A stretch of DNA of 64,000 nt from positions 15,206 to 79,205 of the forward strand of contig JBBRWM010000011.1 of NCBI GenBank assembly GCA_038249195.1, given 5' to 3'. The notes under the pieces were generated by a model that did not search any database, was not told the origin of the DNA, and was given only the letters and a program-made list of their open reading frames with translations. A program made the translations under genes and the position numbers. Position 1 is the stretch's first letter. Each line of letters starts with the position of its first letter. Below are positions 15,788 through 24,112 of this stretch, one piece after another. This DNA is from JAOUEA01 sp038249195 (lineage in GTDB: Bacteria; Actinomycetota; UBA4738; HRBIN12).

Positions 15788-17026
15788 GTGGTTCCCCACC
15801 GCCGACCGGGCGTTGCCGTGCGTCGACGCCGTGCCTTCGTCGGGCTGGTCGGCGTCCTGCTGCTGCTCGTCCTGGGCCTCACGCTGTTCGCGCCGAGGTC
15901 CTCACAGGCGCCGTCGAGTGCCGACGCGCCGACGGGAGGCACCGACGGCTCGCCGGACCCCGGAGGGGCCGCATCGTCGATGCCGCCCGCGTACCTTGCC
16001 TGGATGTCGGGGGGCTTCCCGCCCGATCTCCGTCGACGCGTCGACGCGTTGCCCGCGCTCGGGCGATCGGTCGTGATCGCCGGCGACACGTTGTGGATGA
16101 CCGCGTCGCGCGACGCCGGCGGTACGGTGGTCGACCGCCCGACGTCCCCCTTCGCCGTGCCGATCGATGCCTTCGCGGTGAGCCCCGACACCTACGCCCC
16201 GTTCCTCCCCGCCGACGTCCGGGATCGGGTCGTGCACGTGCTCGATGCGGGGCACGCGGTCCTGGGCGCATCCAGCGCCGGTCTGCGAACGCTCGGCCCC
16301 GGCGGCTCGATGACGTTCGGGGCACACACCGTCAAGGTCGGCGCCGTCGTGCCCGACGCCGCGGTGGGCTGGAGCGAGATGATGGTCTCGCGGGAGGTGG
16401 GGATCGCCCTGGGGATCACCGACGAGCGCTACCTCTTGGCGCAGCCCGATGGCACGCCCTCCGAAGCCACGTTCGAGCGATGGGTCGGTGGCCTGCTGCC
16501 CCGTGGCACGTCCCTTCGCGTCGTGGCCCCGGGCGGCAGCCGATACATGCGCGTGGGCAGCGGCGTGAACCCCCCGGTCGTGCTGAAGCAGACGTTCGGA
16601 GAGTTCAGCGCCCATCCGCAGGCCGACCCCGCCTACCTCACGGAAGACCCGTCGTGGGTGCACGCGCACATCCAGACCCGCACCGTGCCGCTACTGGGCC
16701 GGATCACCTGCAACCGGCGGCTGTTCCCGGCGCTGATCGCGGCCCTCGACGACGTGCAGCGGGCGAGGCTGGGCGGCCTGATCCACACGAACTCCGGATG
16801 CTGGAACGCCCGCACGGTGGCGCGCAGCCCAACCGCTCCACCCTCCGACCATGCCTACGGCGCCGCTGTGGACATCAACGCTCCGGAGAACGCGTACGGC
16901 GCGACGCCCTCGATGGATCCGCGGATCGTCCGGATCTTCCGCGCCCACGGGTTCAACTGGGGCGGTGCGTTCTTGATCCCCGACGGCATGCACTTCGAGT
17001 TCGGGAAGCCCGACCCCGAGACATGA
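15788..17026 (+). CDS. Membrane-anchored M15-family D-alanyl-D-alanine carboxypeptidase
   Basis: 412 aa. An N-terminal anchor (AFVGLVGVLLLLVLGLTLF, about 16-34) is followed by a Ser/Pro linker and an extracytoplasmic region of about 200 residues of unknown fold, then a C-terminal M15 domain. Zinc/catalytic motifs are SDHAYGAAVDINAPEN (His and Asp) and PDGMHFEFG (His). M15 enzymes trim D-Ala from peptidoglycan stems or cleave cross-links. The stop TGA overlaps the ATG of the next gene (ATGA), so this enzyme and the S13 peptidase are translationally coupled. Confidence 0.85.
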   Translation: MVPHRRPGVAVRRRRAFVGLVGVLLLLVLGLTLFAPRSSQAPSSADAPTGGTDGSPDPGGAASSMPPAYLAWMSGGFPPDLRRRVDALPALGRSVVIAGDTLWMTASRDAGGTVVDRPTSPFAVPIDAFAVSPDTYAPFLPADVRDRVVHVLDAGHAVLGASSAGLRTLGPGGSMTFGAHTVKVGAVVPDAAVGWSEMMVSREVGIALGITDERYLLAQPDGTPSEATFERWVGGLLPRGTSLRVVAPGGSRYMRVGSGVNPPVVLKQTFGEFSAHPQADPAYLTEDPSWVHAHIQTRTVPLLGRITCNRRLFPALIAALDDVQRARLGGLIHTNSGCWNARTVARSPTAPPSDHAYGAAVDINAPENAYGATPSMDPRIVRIFRAHGFNWGGAFLIPDGMHFEFGKPDPET

Positions 17027-18303
17027 GTCGACGACGCTGGACCTCGGTCGCGGCCCTGTTCGCGCTCGCCGCCTGCACATCGGCGACCGCCGGGCGGGAC
17101 CCGACGCCGACCACCGAGCCGGTGCCCAGGCCGACCGCGACGGTCGCCGCACCGTCCGTCGGATCGCCCACGCCCACTCCCTCGGCGATCACCACCCGGA
17201 CCGTCACGGCGGACTGGACGCGGGCGATCGACGCCGCAGTCGGGGGTCGCGACGTCTCGGTTGCCGTGGGCGTGAACGACCGGATCTTGTTCGAGCATGC
17301 CGGCGAGGAGCCACGGATCCCGGCTTCGAACCAGAAACTCCTGACCTCGATGGCCGCGTTGGCCATCTTCGGCCCCGATCATCGGTTCCCGACCGTCGCC
17401 GCCGCCCGTCGTCCGATCGGGGCGGGTGTGGTCCGCGGCGACCTCTGGCTCGTGGGATCCGGCGATCCTGAGCTGGACGCCGCGTCCTTGGCGCGGCTCG
17501 CCGACGCCGTTTCCTCTGCAGGGGTATCGCGCATCACCGGCGGCGTGATCGGCGACACGTCGGCGTTCTCCCGAGCGTGGTGGGCGCCCGGATGGGTGCC
17601 GGGGCTCTCGCGGAGCTACGTGACGCGGACGACCGCGCTCGCCTTCGACGGGAACGTCGGCAGGGGGCTTCCCGAGGCAGCGGCGGCGGCCGCGCTCACG
17701 GCCGCCCTGCGCGGTCGAGGCATCGCGGTCGCCCACGACCCTGCGGCCGGCGTGGCGCCCACGGACCTTCACGCGGTGGCCCTCACACGATCCCGGCTGC
17801 TGCGAGACCTCCTCGCGGTGCAGAACCATGGCTCGGTGAACTTCTACGCCGAGACCCTCCTGAAGGCGATCGGTGCCGCGGCGAACCACGGCGCCGGCTC
17901 GACGGCCGGAGGCGCCGAAGCCGTGGCTGCGTGGGCGGGGTCGCTCGGTGTGGCGGCCCGGGTCGAGGACGGTTCCGGGCTCTCCCATCAGGACCTGGTC
18001 TCGGCGCGAGGGCTCGCGACCTTGCTCCTGCTCGCTCAAGATCTGCCCTGGGGACGTGCCCTCGACGCCTCGCTCGCCCCATCCGGCCAGGGCACGATGG
18101 AGGGCAGGCTCGTCGGCGTCCCCGTCCGCGCCAAGACGGGGACCCTCTTCGAGACGCCGGTCTCGGCGTTGTCCGGCTACGTCACCGACGCGGGCGGCGC
18201 CAGGGTCGCGTTCTCGGTGATCTCCCGCGGACTCGACAAGGGCACGGCCGTCGCCATCGAGGACGCCATCGTGCGCACCCTCGCAGGCGCTCACGTCGCG
18301 TGA
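17023..18303 (+). CDS. dacB: Penicillin-binding protein 4 type D,D-peptidase (peptidase S13), lipoprotein
   Basis: 426 aa. Lipobox LAAC with Cys18, then a Pro/Thr linker. All three active-site motifs of S13 peptidases are present: S-x-x-K in PASNQKLLTS (Ser102, Lys105), S-x-N in HGSVNFYAE and K-T-G in RAKTGTLFE. These periplasm-side enzymes act as D-Ala-D-Ala carboxypeptidase/endopeptidase. The insert is shorter than in E. coli PBP4 (about 480 aa). It overlaps the M15 gene by 4 nt, implying coordinated cell-wall editing. Confidence 0.9.
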   Translation: MSRRRWTSVAALFALAACTSATAGRDPTPTTEPVPRPTATVAAPSVGSPTPTPSAITTRTVTADWTRAIDAAVGGRDVSVAVGVNDRILFEHAGEEPRIPASNQKLLTSMAALAIFGPDHRFPTVAAARRPIGAGVVRGDLWLVGSGDPELDAASLARLADAVSSAGVSRITGGVIGDTSAFSRAWWAPGWVPGLSRSYVTRTTALAFDGNVGRGLPEAAAAAALTAALRGRGIAVAHDPAAGVAPTDLHAVALTRSRLLRDLLAVQNHGSVNFYAETLLKAIGAAANHGAGSTAGGAEAVAAWAGSLGVAARVEDGSGLSHQDLVSARGLATLLLLAQDLPWGRALDASLAPSGQGTMEGRLVGVPVRAKTGTLFETPVSALSGYVTDAGGARVAFSVISRGLDKGTAVAIEDAIVRTLAGAHVA

Positions 18304-18331
18304 GCCGCGGGCCCGTTGGCCCCGCAGCGGC

Positions 18332-18337
18332 CATACT
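18332..18337 (+). promoter_or_regulatory. -10 box CATACT of a leaderless promoter (FIST-cyclase operon)
   Basis: CATACT 6 nt before ATG 18344 and no Shine-Dalgarno in between; likely promoter of the two-gene FIST-cyclase unit. Confidence 0.45.
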
Positions 18338-18343
18338 GCAGAC

Positions 18344-19507
18344 ATGTTCCGGATGGCGGTGGGCCACAGCGACGACATCGACGCCGACGTTGCCGCGCGC
18401 GTCATCGTCGATCAATGCCTCGAGGGGCTCGACGGCCTCGAGCCGAAAGCCGGCCTCCTCTTCTCCGCATGGGAATCCGACCACGAGGTGGTGCTCAGCA
18501 GCGTCAGGGAGCGCGTGCCGGGCATCGAGCTCATCGGCTCGACCTCCTCGGGCGAGATGTCTTCGGAGATGGGCTACCAGGAGGACTCCATCACCCTCGC
18601 GTTGTTCGCCTCCGACGAAGTGGACATCACCGGCGGTGTGGCCGAGCGCCTATGGGACGACGTGCCGGGCGCCGCTCGCTCGGCGGTCGAGCAGGCCCGG
18701 AACAAGACGGAGAAGGAGCCCCGGCTATGCATCGTTACCCCGTCGATCGGCGGAGACGTGCGGGCGCTGCTCGACGCGCTGCGGGGGACGCTTGGTCCGG
18801 ACGTGCCCGTGATCGGGGGCGGAGCGGCACCGCGATCGAATCGCCATCCCGCCGGGGACAGCTGGCAGTTCTTCGGCAACCGGGTCGTGACCGACGCCGT
18901 TCCCCTTCTGCTCCTCTCGGGACCCCTCGCCTACTCATTCGGGACGGATGCGGGTTGGCGCCCGGTCGGACCGAGGGGCCGCGTCACCGACGTGTCGGGT
19001 GGCACGGTGCGCGAGATCGACGGCAGGCCCGCCCTCGCCTTCTACGAGCGGTACTTGGGCGAGGGGTTCGAGCCTGCGTTCGCGACCCCCCTCGCCGTGT
19101 TCGATGAGGGTTCCGAGCGGTTCTACCTTCGCGCGCCCGTGCGTCATGATCAAGGAACGGGAGCCGTCACGGTGAGCGGCGACGTGCAGGAAGGCGCCGA
19201 GGTTCAGCTGACGACGGCGGCTACCGACGAGATCTTCGACGGCGCCCGCTCCGCGTTGTCGCAGGCGATGGACCAGTTCCCCGACGGCGGGAAGCCCGAG
19301 GCGGCCTTGATCTTCTCCTGCGCGATCCGCAAGTACCTCCTTGGCACGCGCACGGGCACGGAGTACGAGATCCTTCGCCAGATGCTGGGCGACGGCGTCC
19401 CCGTGTGCGGGTTCTACTCATTCGGAGAGATCGCACCGCTCGATGAAGGCGGAGAGGCCCGCTACCACAACGAGACGATGGTCGCCTTGCTCATGGGCAC
19501 GAACTAG
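18344..19507 (+). CDS. FIST sensory-domain protein (FIST_N plus FIST_C)
   Basis: 387 aa, soluble, no signal or membrane segment. The N-terminal half has LIGSTSSGEMSSEMGYQEDS, the second half DAGWRPVGPRGRVTDV and a C-terminal block IFSCAIRKYLLGTRTGTEYE and CGFYSFGEIAP, all characteristic of FIST domains, which are predicted small-ligand (for example amino-acid) sensors. It carries no output domain of its own. The class III cyclase starts only 5 nt after its stop, so a ligand-regulated cyclase complex is likely. Confidence 0.85.
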   Translation: MFRMAVGHSDDIDADVAARVIVDQCLEGLDGLEPKAGLLFSAWESDHEVVLSSVRERVPGIELIGSTSSGEMSSEMGYQEDSITLALFASDEVDITGGVAERLWDDVPGAARSAVEQARNKTEKEPRLCIVTPSIGGDVRALLDALRGTLGPDVPVIGGGAAPRSNRHPAGDSWQFFGNRVVTDAVPLLLLSGPLAYSFGTDAGWRPVGPRGRVTDVSGGTVREIDGRPALAFYERYLGEGFEPAFATPLAVFDEGSERFYLRAPVRHDQGTGAVTVSGDVQEGAEVQLTTAATDEIFDGARSALSQAMDQFPDGGKPEAALIFSCAIRKYLLGTRTGTEYEILRQMLGDGVPVCGFYSFGEIAPLDEGGEARYHNETMVALLMGTN

Positions 19508-19512
19508 CCGCC

Positions 19513-20298
19513 GTGCCCGATCCGAGCCCCGACCCGGATCTCACGAAGCAGATCCGGGTGCTCGCCCGCAAGCTCGAGCGACTGCAGACGAACACGCGCC
19601 AGCTCGAAGAGATCCGTGATGTGAACTCGAGGCTCCTGTCGAACCTCATGCACGAGCTCGACGAGGAGCGCACCCGATCCACCGAGCTTCTCCTGAACAT
19701 CCTTCCGCGGCAGATCGTCGACCGTCTGGACCGCGGTGAGTCACTCATCGCGGATCGGTACGACGACGTGTCGGTCTTGATGAGCGATCTCGTTGGCTTC
19801 ACGAGGATCTCTTCCCAACTGGCTCCCGATGTCTTGGTGACGGAGTTGAACCGGTTGTTCTCGGAGTTCGACGCCCTCTGCGCCTCGAGCGGGATGGAGA
19901 AGATCAAGACGATCGGGGACGCATACATGGCGGTGGGAGGGCTTCCCGGCACCCGCGGCGATCACGTCGCCGCGGCCGCCGACATGGCGCTCCTGATGGT
20001 GGACGCGCTCCACCGGATGAACGAGACCACGAAGCGAGGATGGCGGATCCGCATCGGCGTGCACACGGGCCAGGCCGTCGCAGGCGTGATCGGTAGTTGG
20101 AAGTTCGCGTACGACGTGTGGGGCGACACCGTGAACATGGCGAGCAGGCTCGAGTCGTCGTCGCTGCCAGATCGGATCCAGATCTCGTCGTCGGTGGTTG
20201 AGGCCCTTGGGACGGCGTACGTGGTCGAGGCCCGCGGCAGGATCGACCTCAAGGGCAAGGGGCAGACGGAAACGTCCTTCCTGATCGGTCGGCGGTAG
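19513..20298 (+). CDS. Class III adenylate/guanylate cyclase with N-terminal coiled coil
   Basis: 261 aa from GTG 19513. An about 60-residue heptad-rich coiled coil (IRVLARKLERLQTNTRQLEE) leads via ELLLNILPRQIVDRL, the standard signalling linker, into a class III catalytic domain. The metal Asp pair is in LMSDLVGFTR (Asp92) and IGDAYM (Asp136). Lys132 and Asp201 (YDVWGDTVN) are the adenine-type selectivity pair, and Asn208 and Arg212 are the transition-state residues. All key residues are present, so it should make cAMP, or possibly another cyclic nucleotide. Input probably comes from the adjacent FIST protein. Confidence 0.92.
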   Translation: MPDPSPDPDLTKQIRVLARKLERLQTNTRQLEEIRDVNSRLLSNLMHELDEERTRSTELLLNILPRQIVDRLDRGESLIADRYDDVSVLMSDLVGFTRISSQLAPDVLVTELNRLFSEFDALCASSGMEKIKTIGDAYMAVGGLPGTRGDHVAAAADMALLMVDALHRMNETTKRGWRIRIGVHTGQAVAGVIGSWKFAYDVWGDTVNMASRLESSSLPDRIQISSSVVEALGTAYVVEARGRIDLKGKGQTETSFLIGRR

Positions 20299-20302
20299 CC
20301 GA

Positions 20303-20737
20303 TCAGTCGTCCGGGGAGGTTCCGGAGCGGTAGACGTGGGCGGCGGCGCGAAGCGTGTCCACCAGCACGTCCAGCGGCGCGTTCTTCTCGATGAGGTTGG
20401 CGGCGCCCACGAACTCCGCGGCCCACCGCGACCCTTGCTCCGAGTACGCGGTCAAGATGACGACCTGGGTGCGCGGCTCCTGCGCCTTGATCATCACCGT
20501 GGCTTCCAGGCCGTCGATCTCCGGCATCCGCAGGTCCAGCAAGACGACCTCCGGGTGCAGCGAGGCCACCTTGTCCCCGGCCTCCGCGCCGTTGCGCGCG
20601 TCGCCGACGACATCGAAGCCGAACGCGGGCAGGCTGTCGCGCAGCACGAGCATCGTCTGGCTGTCGTCGTCGGCGATCAGCAGCCGGATGGGATCCTCGA
20701 GGAACTCGGCCTCTTCGTGCGACGGGTCGACGGGCAT
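20303..20737 (-). CDS. Single-domain response regulator receiver (CheY-like)
   Basis: 144 aa. The acidic pocket IADDD (about 21-25), phospho-acceptor Asp68 in VVLLDLRMP, Thr in VVILTAYS and Lys in LIEKNAPL are all present. There is no DNA-binding or enzymatic output domain; about 20 extra residues precede the receiver fold. ATG 20737 is preferred because GAGGTG lies 5 nt before it. It is convergent with the cyclase (4-nt gap), and no histidine kinase is encoded in the window. Confidence 0.9.
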   Translation of the reverse strand: MPVDPSHEEAEFLEDPIRLLIADDDSQTMLVLRDSLPAFGFDVVGDARNGAEAGDKVASLHPEVVLLDLRMPEIDGLEATVMIKAQEPRTQVVILTAYSEQGSRWAAEFVGAANLIEKNAPLDVLVDTLRAAAHVYRSGTSPDD

Positions 20738-20979
20738 GGCCACACCTCGTTCGCGATCCGACCTTCGGGTCGCTCCCTCAAACGGTCGACATCACTCGGC
20801 GTGGTCTTTAGTCGGGACGCCGCCGGATCGGCGCCCGGTCGGTGTGTCCCGCGTCGGCCCGCGCCGGCCATCGCGGTTCGGCGTCGGTCCTCTGGGGGAC
20901 TTGCGAATCACGACGTTGGCCGACTGTTCGGGTCGGCCCTCGAGCCTAGGCTCAGGTGACCGGCTCGAGCGGAGGCTCC

Positions 20980-21615
20980 GTGGCCGAAGGACGAACGCGC
21001 AGCGCCCAGCCGGCCGTCCACAAGGCGGCTTGGGACGATGACATCGAACGGCTCTTCGAAGCCTGGCTCAGACGGGTGGCGGCGGCCGAGGCCGGCCACC
21101 GGCAGTCCTCGGACCGGCTCCGTCGCGGTTCCTTGCTGCTCGGGATCCCCGTCGTCGTCCTTACCACGATCGTGGGCACGAGCGTGTTCGCCTCGCTCAA
21201 CACGGCCGATGTGCAGATCGGCCTCCGAGCCCTGGTCGGTTCGCTGAGCATCCTCGCCGCGGCGCTCTCGAGCCTGCAGACGTTCCTGCGACTCGGGACG
21301 CGGGCCGAGGCTCATCGGATCGCAGCGTTCCGCTACGAGACGCTCCGACGCGACATGACCCAGGAGCTCGCGATCCCTCGGGCCTCGCGGGCCGACGCCG
21401 TGCATCAGCTCGACGGTGTGCGTCTCCGCTTGGACCGCTACGCGAAGGAGTCGCCGACCATCGACGAGCGGCGTTGGGCGAAGCTCGAGCACCAGTTCCA
21501 CCTGTCGAAGGTGCCGCCGGATCCGCAGTGGGCCGATCGGAAGATCCGGATCCCCGAGCCGGAACCCGCCGCGAGCGACGAGGGTACGCAGGGAGGAGCC
21601 GGCCATGGATTGTGA
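20980..21615 (+). CDS. SLATT/DUF4231-type two-TM membrane protein
   Basis: 211 aa from GTG 20980 (GGAGG 4 nt upstream; GTG 20956 is an alternative). Pattern: an N-terminal helix WDDDIERLFEAWLRRVAAAE, then QSSDRLRRGSLLLGIPVVVL and a second membrane helix around ALVGSLSILAAALSSLQTFL, then GTRAEAHRIAAFRYETLRRD. This helix-TM-TM-helix layout matches SLATT domains, proposed pore-forming effectors of nucleotide-regulated conflict systems. The stop overlaps the patatin gene by 11 nt. The domain call rests on pattern recognition. Confidence 0.72.
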   Translation: MAEGRTRSAQPAVHKAAWDDDIERLFEAWLRRVAAAEAGHRQSSDRLRRGSLLLGIPVVVLTTIVGTSVFASLNTADVQIGLRALVGSLSILAAALSSLQTFLRLGTRAEAHRIAAFRYETLRRDMTQELAIPRASRADAVHQLDGVRLRLDRYAKESPTIDERRWAKLEHQFHLSKVPPDPQWADRKIRIPEPEPAASDEGTQGGAGHGL

Positions 21616-22627
21616 CCTTGTGCTCGAGGGCGGGGGCGTGAAGGGCATCGGGCTCGTGGGGGCGTTCACGGAACTGCGGAACGCCCGCTACGCCGTGCAC
21701 CGGGTCGCGGGAACGTCGGCGGGCGCCATCGTGGGCGCGCTCATCGCGTCCGGCATGGGGCCGGAGGAGCTGCAGCGCGTCATGCGGACCGTCGATTACG
21801 GACGGTTCCAGGACGAGGGCTTCATCGATCATCTCGGCCTCGTCGGCAAGGGCCTGTCGATCCTATTCGAGAAGGGGATCTACGAGGGCCGCTACCTGGT
21901 GGCGTGGCTTGATGGGCTCCTCGCCGGCCTCGGCCACCGCACGTTCGGGGACCTGCGCATCGACGATCCCAACTCGTCGCTCCCGCCCGAGAAGGCGTAC
22001 AAACTCGTCGTGATGACGTCGGACGTCACGCGGGGGGAGCTGGTGCGCCTTCCCTGGGATTACCCGAGGTACGGTCTCAAAGCCGACGATCAGCTGGTGG
22101 CCGACGCCGTGCGCGCATCCATGTCGATCCCGTTCTTCTACGAGCCGCTCCGTTTCACCGGCCGCGACGCGGCCGGTGAAGCTGTGCACTCCTACATGGT
22201 GGACGGCGGGATGCTCTCGAACTTCCCGATCGAGGTGTTCGACCGCACCGACGGCAAGCCACCGCGCTGGCCGACCTTCGGGATCAAGCTCTCGGCCAAG
22301 CCCGCGGCGGCGGTCCTTCAGCGATTCGACGTGAAGGGAACGTTGGGGTTGGCGCGTGCCATGGTGGGGACGATGACGAACTTCCACGACCAGATGCACA
22401 TCGACGATCCGTCGGTCCTGGCTCGCACGATGTTCGTGGACACGGTGCAGGTGAAGGCGACCGATTTCGATATCGACACGGCCACGCAGGACGAGCTCTT
22501 CGTGAACGGGCGCCGAGGAGCGCAGAAGTTCTTGGCGGAGTGGGATTTCGAGCGGTACGTGACGCAGTTCCGATCGGCCGATACGATCGATCTCACGTCC
22601 CATGAGACCCCGGTCCAGGCCGGCTGA
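21605..22627 (+). CDS. Patatin-like phospholipase
   Basis: 340 aa. Oxyanion-hole loop GGGVKG (9-14), nucleophile GTSAG with Ser38, and catalytic Asp200 in YMVDGGMLSN make a complete Ser-Asp dyad. Patatin-like enzymes hydrolyse acyl chains from membrane phospholipids. ATG 21605 lies inside the end of the SLATT gene after GGAGG, so the two are co-translated. No signal peptide; it would act on the inner face of the membrane. Relatives serve in lipid turnover or, as in CapV, as abortive-infection effectors. Confidence 0.9.
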   Translation: MDCDLVLEGGGVKGIGLVGAFTELRNARYAVHRVAGTSAGAIVGALIASGMGPEELQRVMRTVDYGRFQDEGFIDHLGLVGKGLSILFEKGIYEGRYLVAWLDGLLAGLGHRTFGDLRIDDPNSSLPPEKAYKLVVMTSDVTRGELVRLPWDYPRYGLKADDQLVADAVRASMSIPFFYEPLRFTGRDAAGEAVHSYMVDGGMLSNFPIEVFDRTDGKPPRWPTFGIKLSAKPAAAVLQRFDVKGTLGLARAMVGTMTNFHDQMHIDDPSVLARTMFVDTVQVKATDFDIDTATQDELFVNGRRGAQKFLAEWDFERYVTQFRSADTIDLTSHETPVQAG

Positions 22628-22644
22628 GCCGCGGAGGTTCGACC

Positions 22645-23340
22645 ATCGCGAGCCGCTCGATCCCCGGCTTCCTACCCAGCACGTCGGGGTTCCGATTCGC
22701 GAACGACTTCCCCCACGTGCCCGTTCGGCACATCGGGATCCCCGGCGTCATCAGCCTCCCCATCGGCGACGCCTCGAACGGGCTGTGCGGCGGCATGGCG
22801 TTCGCCGCGCGCGACTATTTCGAAGCCGAGCGACCTCCGCCGCCGGACGAGGTCGCTCCCGGGAGCGGGCCGCTGTTCGACTACCTCTGCGAACGCCTCT
22901 TCGACAGCTTCGATCTGCCGTGGGGTCCCGCACGATATCTGGAGCTGATGAGCCCGCTGCTGCCCGACGGCGAATCGCTGTGGAGTCGCGTGGGCTTGGT
23001 GCCGCACGGGCGGGCGTGGCGCATGGTGCACGGGGAGTGGCCCAAGGTTCGGGCGGCCCTCGATGCCGGGCAGCCCGCGACGCTCGGTCTCATCAAGGTC
23101 AGATCATCCGATCCGCGGCAGCTGAAGCAGGACCATCAGGTGCTGGCCTACGGGTATTCCGAGGAAGGAGGGGCCCTCACCCTGCGGGTCTATGACCCTA
23201 ACCGGCCAGGGCGCGACGACGTGACACTGACCCTCGACCTCGAGGACGGGGTCGATCCGGCTACGTTCGGCGCCTCGGACCTGCGCGAGCCGGTCTTCGC
23301 GTTCTTCCGCGTCGCCTACGAGTTGGCTACCCCTCCCTGA
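22645..23340 (+). CDS. Papain/C39-like putative cysteine-peptidase-fold protein, unusual start codon
   Basis: About 231 aa. GDASNGLCGGMAFAARDYFE carries the likely nucleophile Cys, QDHQVLAYGYSEE the His and YDPNRPGRDD the Asn/Asp, matching a C39/BtrH-like papain fold. The conserved-looking N-terminus (SIPGFLPSTSGFRFANDFPH) is in frame only if translation starts at ATC 22645, which has GGAGG 7 nt upstream; the first normal start in this frame is GTG 22717, inside that segment. It follows the patatin gene by 17 nt. Enzymatic function is an inference from the three motifs. Confidence 0.65.
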   Translation: MASRSIPGFLPSTSGFRFANDFPHVPVRHIGIPGVISLPIGDASNGLCGGMAFAARDYFEAERPPPPDEVAPGSGPLFDYLCERLFDSFDLPWGPARYLELMSPLLPDGESLWSRVGLVPHGRAWRMVHGEWPKVRAALDAGQPATLGLIKVRSSDPRQLKQDHQVLAYGYSEEGGALTLRVYDPNRPGRDDVTLTLDLEDGVDPATFGASDLREPVFAFFRVAYELATPP

Positions 23341-23367
23341 GCGACCTCTCGTGCAGGGGGTTCCCTC

Positions 23368-23979
23368 CTACTCCGCGGAGCGCTGCTTGCGATCCGGGCG
23401 GACGTAGTCCTCCTCGGACTCGTTCCACACCTCGCCCACGTTCTCCACGTTGAACCCGTACTCGAACACGAGCGTGCCGCCGTAGGCCGCGCCGAACAGC
23501 ACGCATGCTCCCGCCAGGACCGACAACACGAGCCACCCGAGCTGGGTTTGTGCCCGGTCGAAGTCCGTGATCCGCAGCACGAGGTTCACGATCGTGAGGA
23601 GGGTCACCGTGATCATCACCGTGGCGTGCCAGTTGATCGTTCGCCAGACCTGGGTGTGTTTGGCGCGCCCGATCGGCCCCGACTTTCGGTCGCGCGGGAT
23701 CCCCTTCCACCAGTCGAAGAACCCGGTGAGCACCGCGCCCAGGCTGACGATGAACCCCGCCACCATCACGAAGGTCGCGGCGGCGAAGAAGTCCTGCGCC
23801 TTCGGATCGTGCGCGCTCGAGACGTAGGAGATCAGGTCGAAAACCGCGGCGAGCGCGTAGCACGCGATGGGGAAGTCGGTCAGCGGAGGATGCGACGGCT
23901 TGCCCGTGAACCCCCGCACCCCTTGGAACCGGCGACCCTTCAGGCGCAACGTGGGTCGGATCGAGTAGAGCTTCGGCAT
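23368..23979 (-). CDS. DUF2231-type integral membrane protein
   Basis: 203 aa from ATG 23979 with AGGAGG 4 nt upstream. KPSHPPLTDFPIACYALAAV is the family signature (HPP..xFP), followed by four membrane helices (about 35-50, 65-90, 120-140, 150-170) and an acidic, charged C-terminal tail. DUF2231 proteins are often found with heme or redox proteins, but the function is unknown. Convergent with the papain-like gene. Confidence 0.78.
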   Translation of the reverse strand: MPKLYSIRPTLRLKGRRFQGVRGFTGKPSHPPLTDFPIACYALAAVFDLISYVSSAHDPKAQDFFAAATFVMVAGFIVSLGAVLTGFFDWWKGIPRDRKSGPIGRAKHTQVWRTINWHATVMITVTLLTIVNLVLRITDFDRAQTQLGWLVLSVLAGACVLFGAAYGGTLVFEYGFNVENVGEVWNESEEDYVRPDRKQRSAE

Positions 23980-24112
23980 GATCCCTCCTCTCAGGGCGAC
24001 GCGAGGAGGAACCCCCTCGACCGTCCGCATCATGGCATGAACGGTTGGGGTAGCCTCGACGAGGATGTCGTGGTCGTCGAGGCCGCGGCGGCTCGAGAAC
24101 GGAGGTGCACCG

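Noticed and set aside
20303..20737. CheY-like receiver as part of the SLATT-patatin or FIST-cyclase operon
   Set aside because: It is on the opposite strand and convergent with the cyclase, so it cannot be in either transcript; a functional link remains only a possibility.
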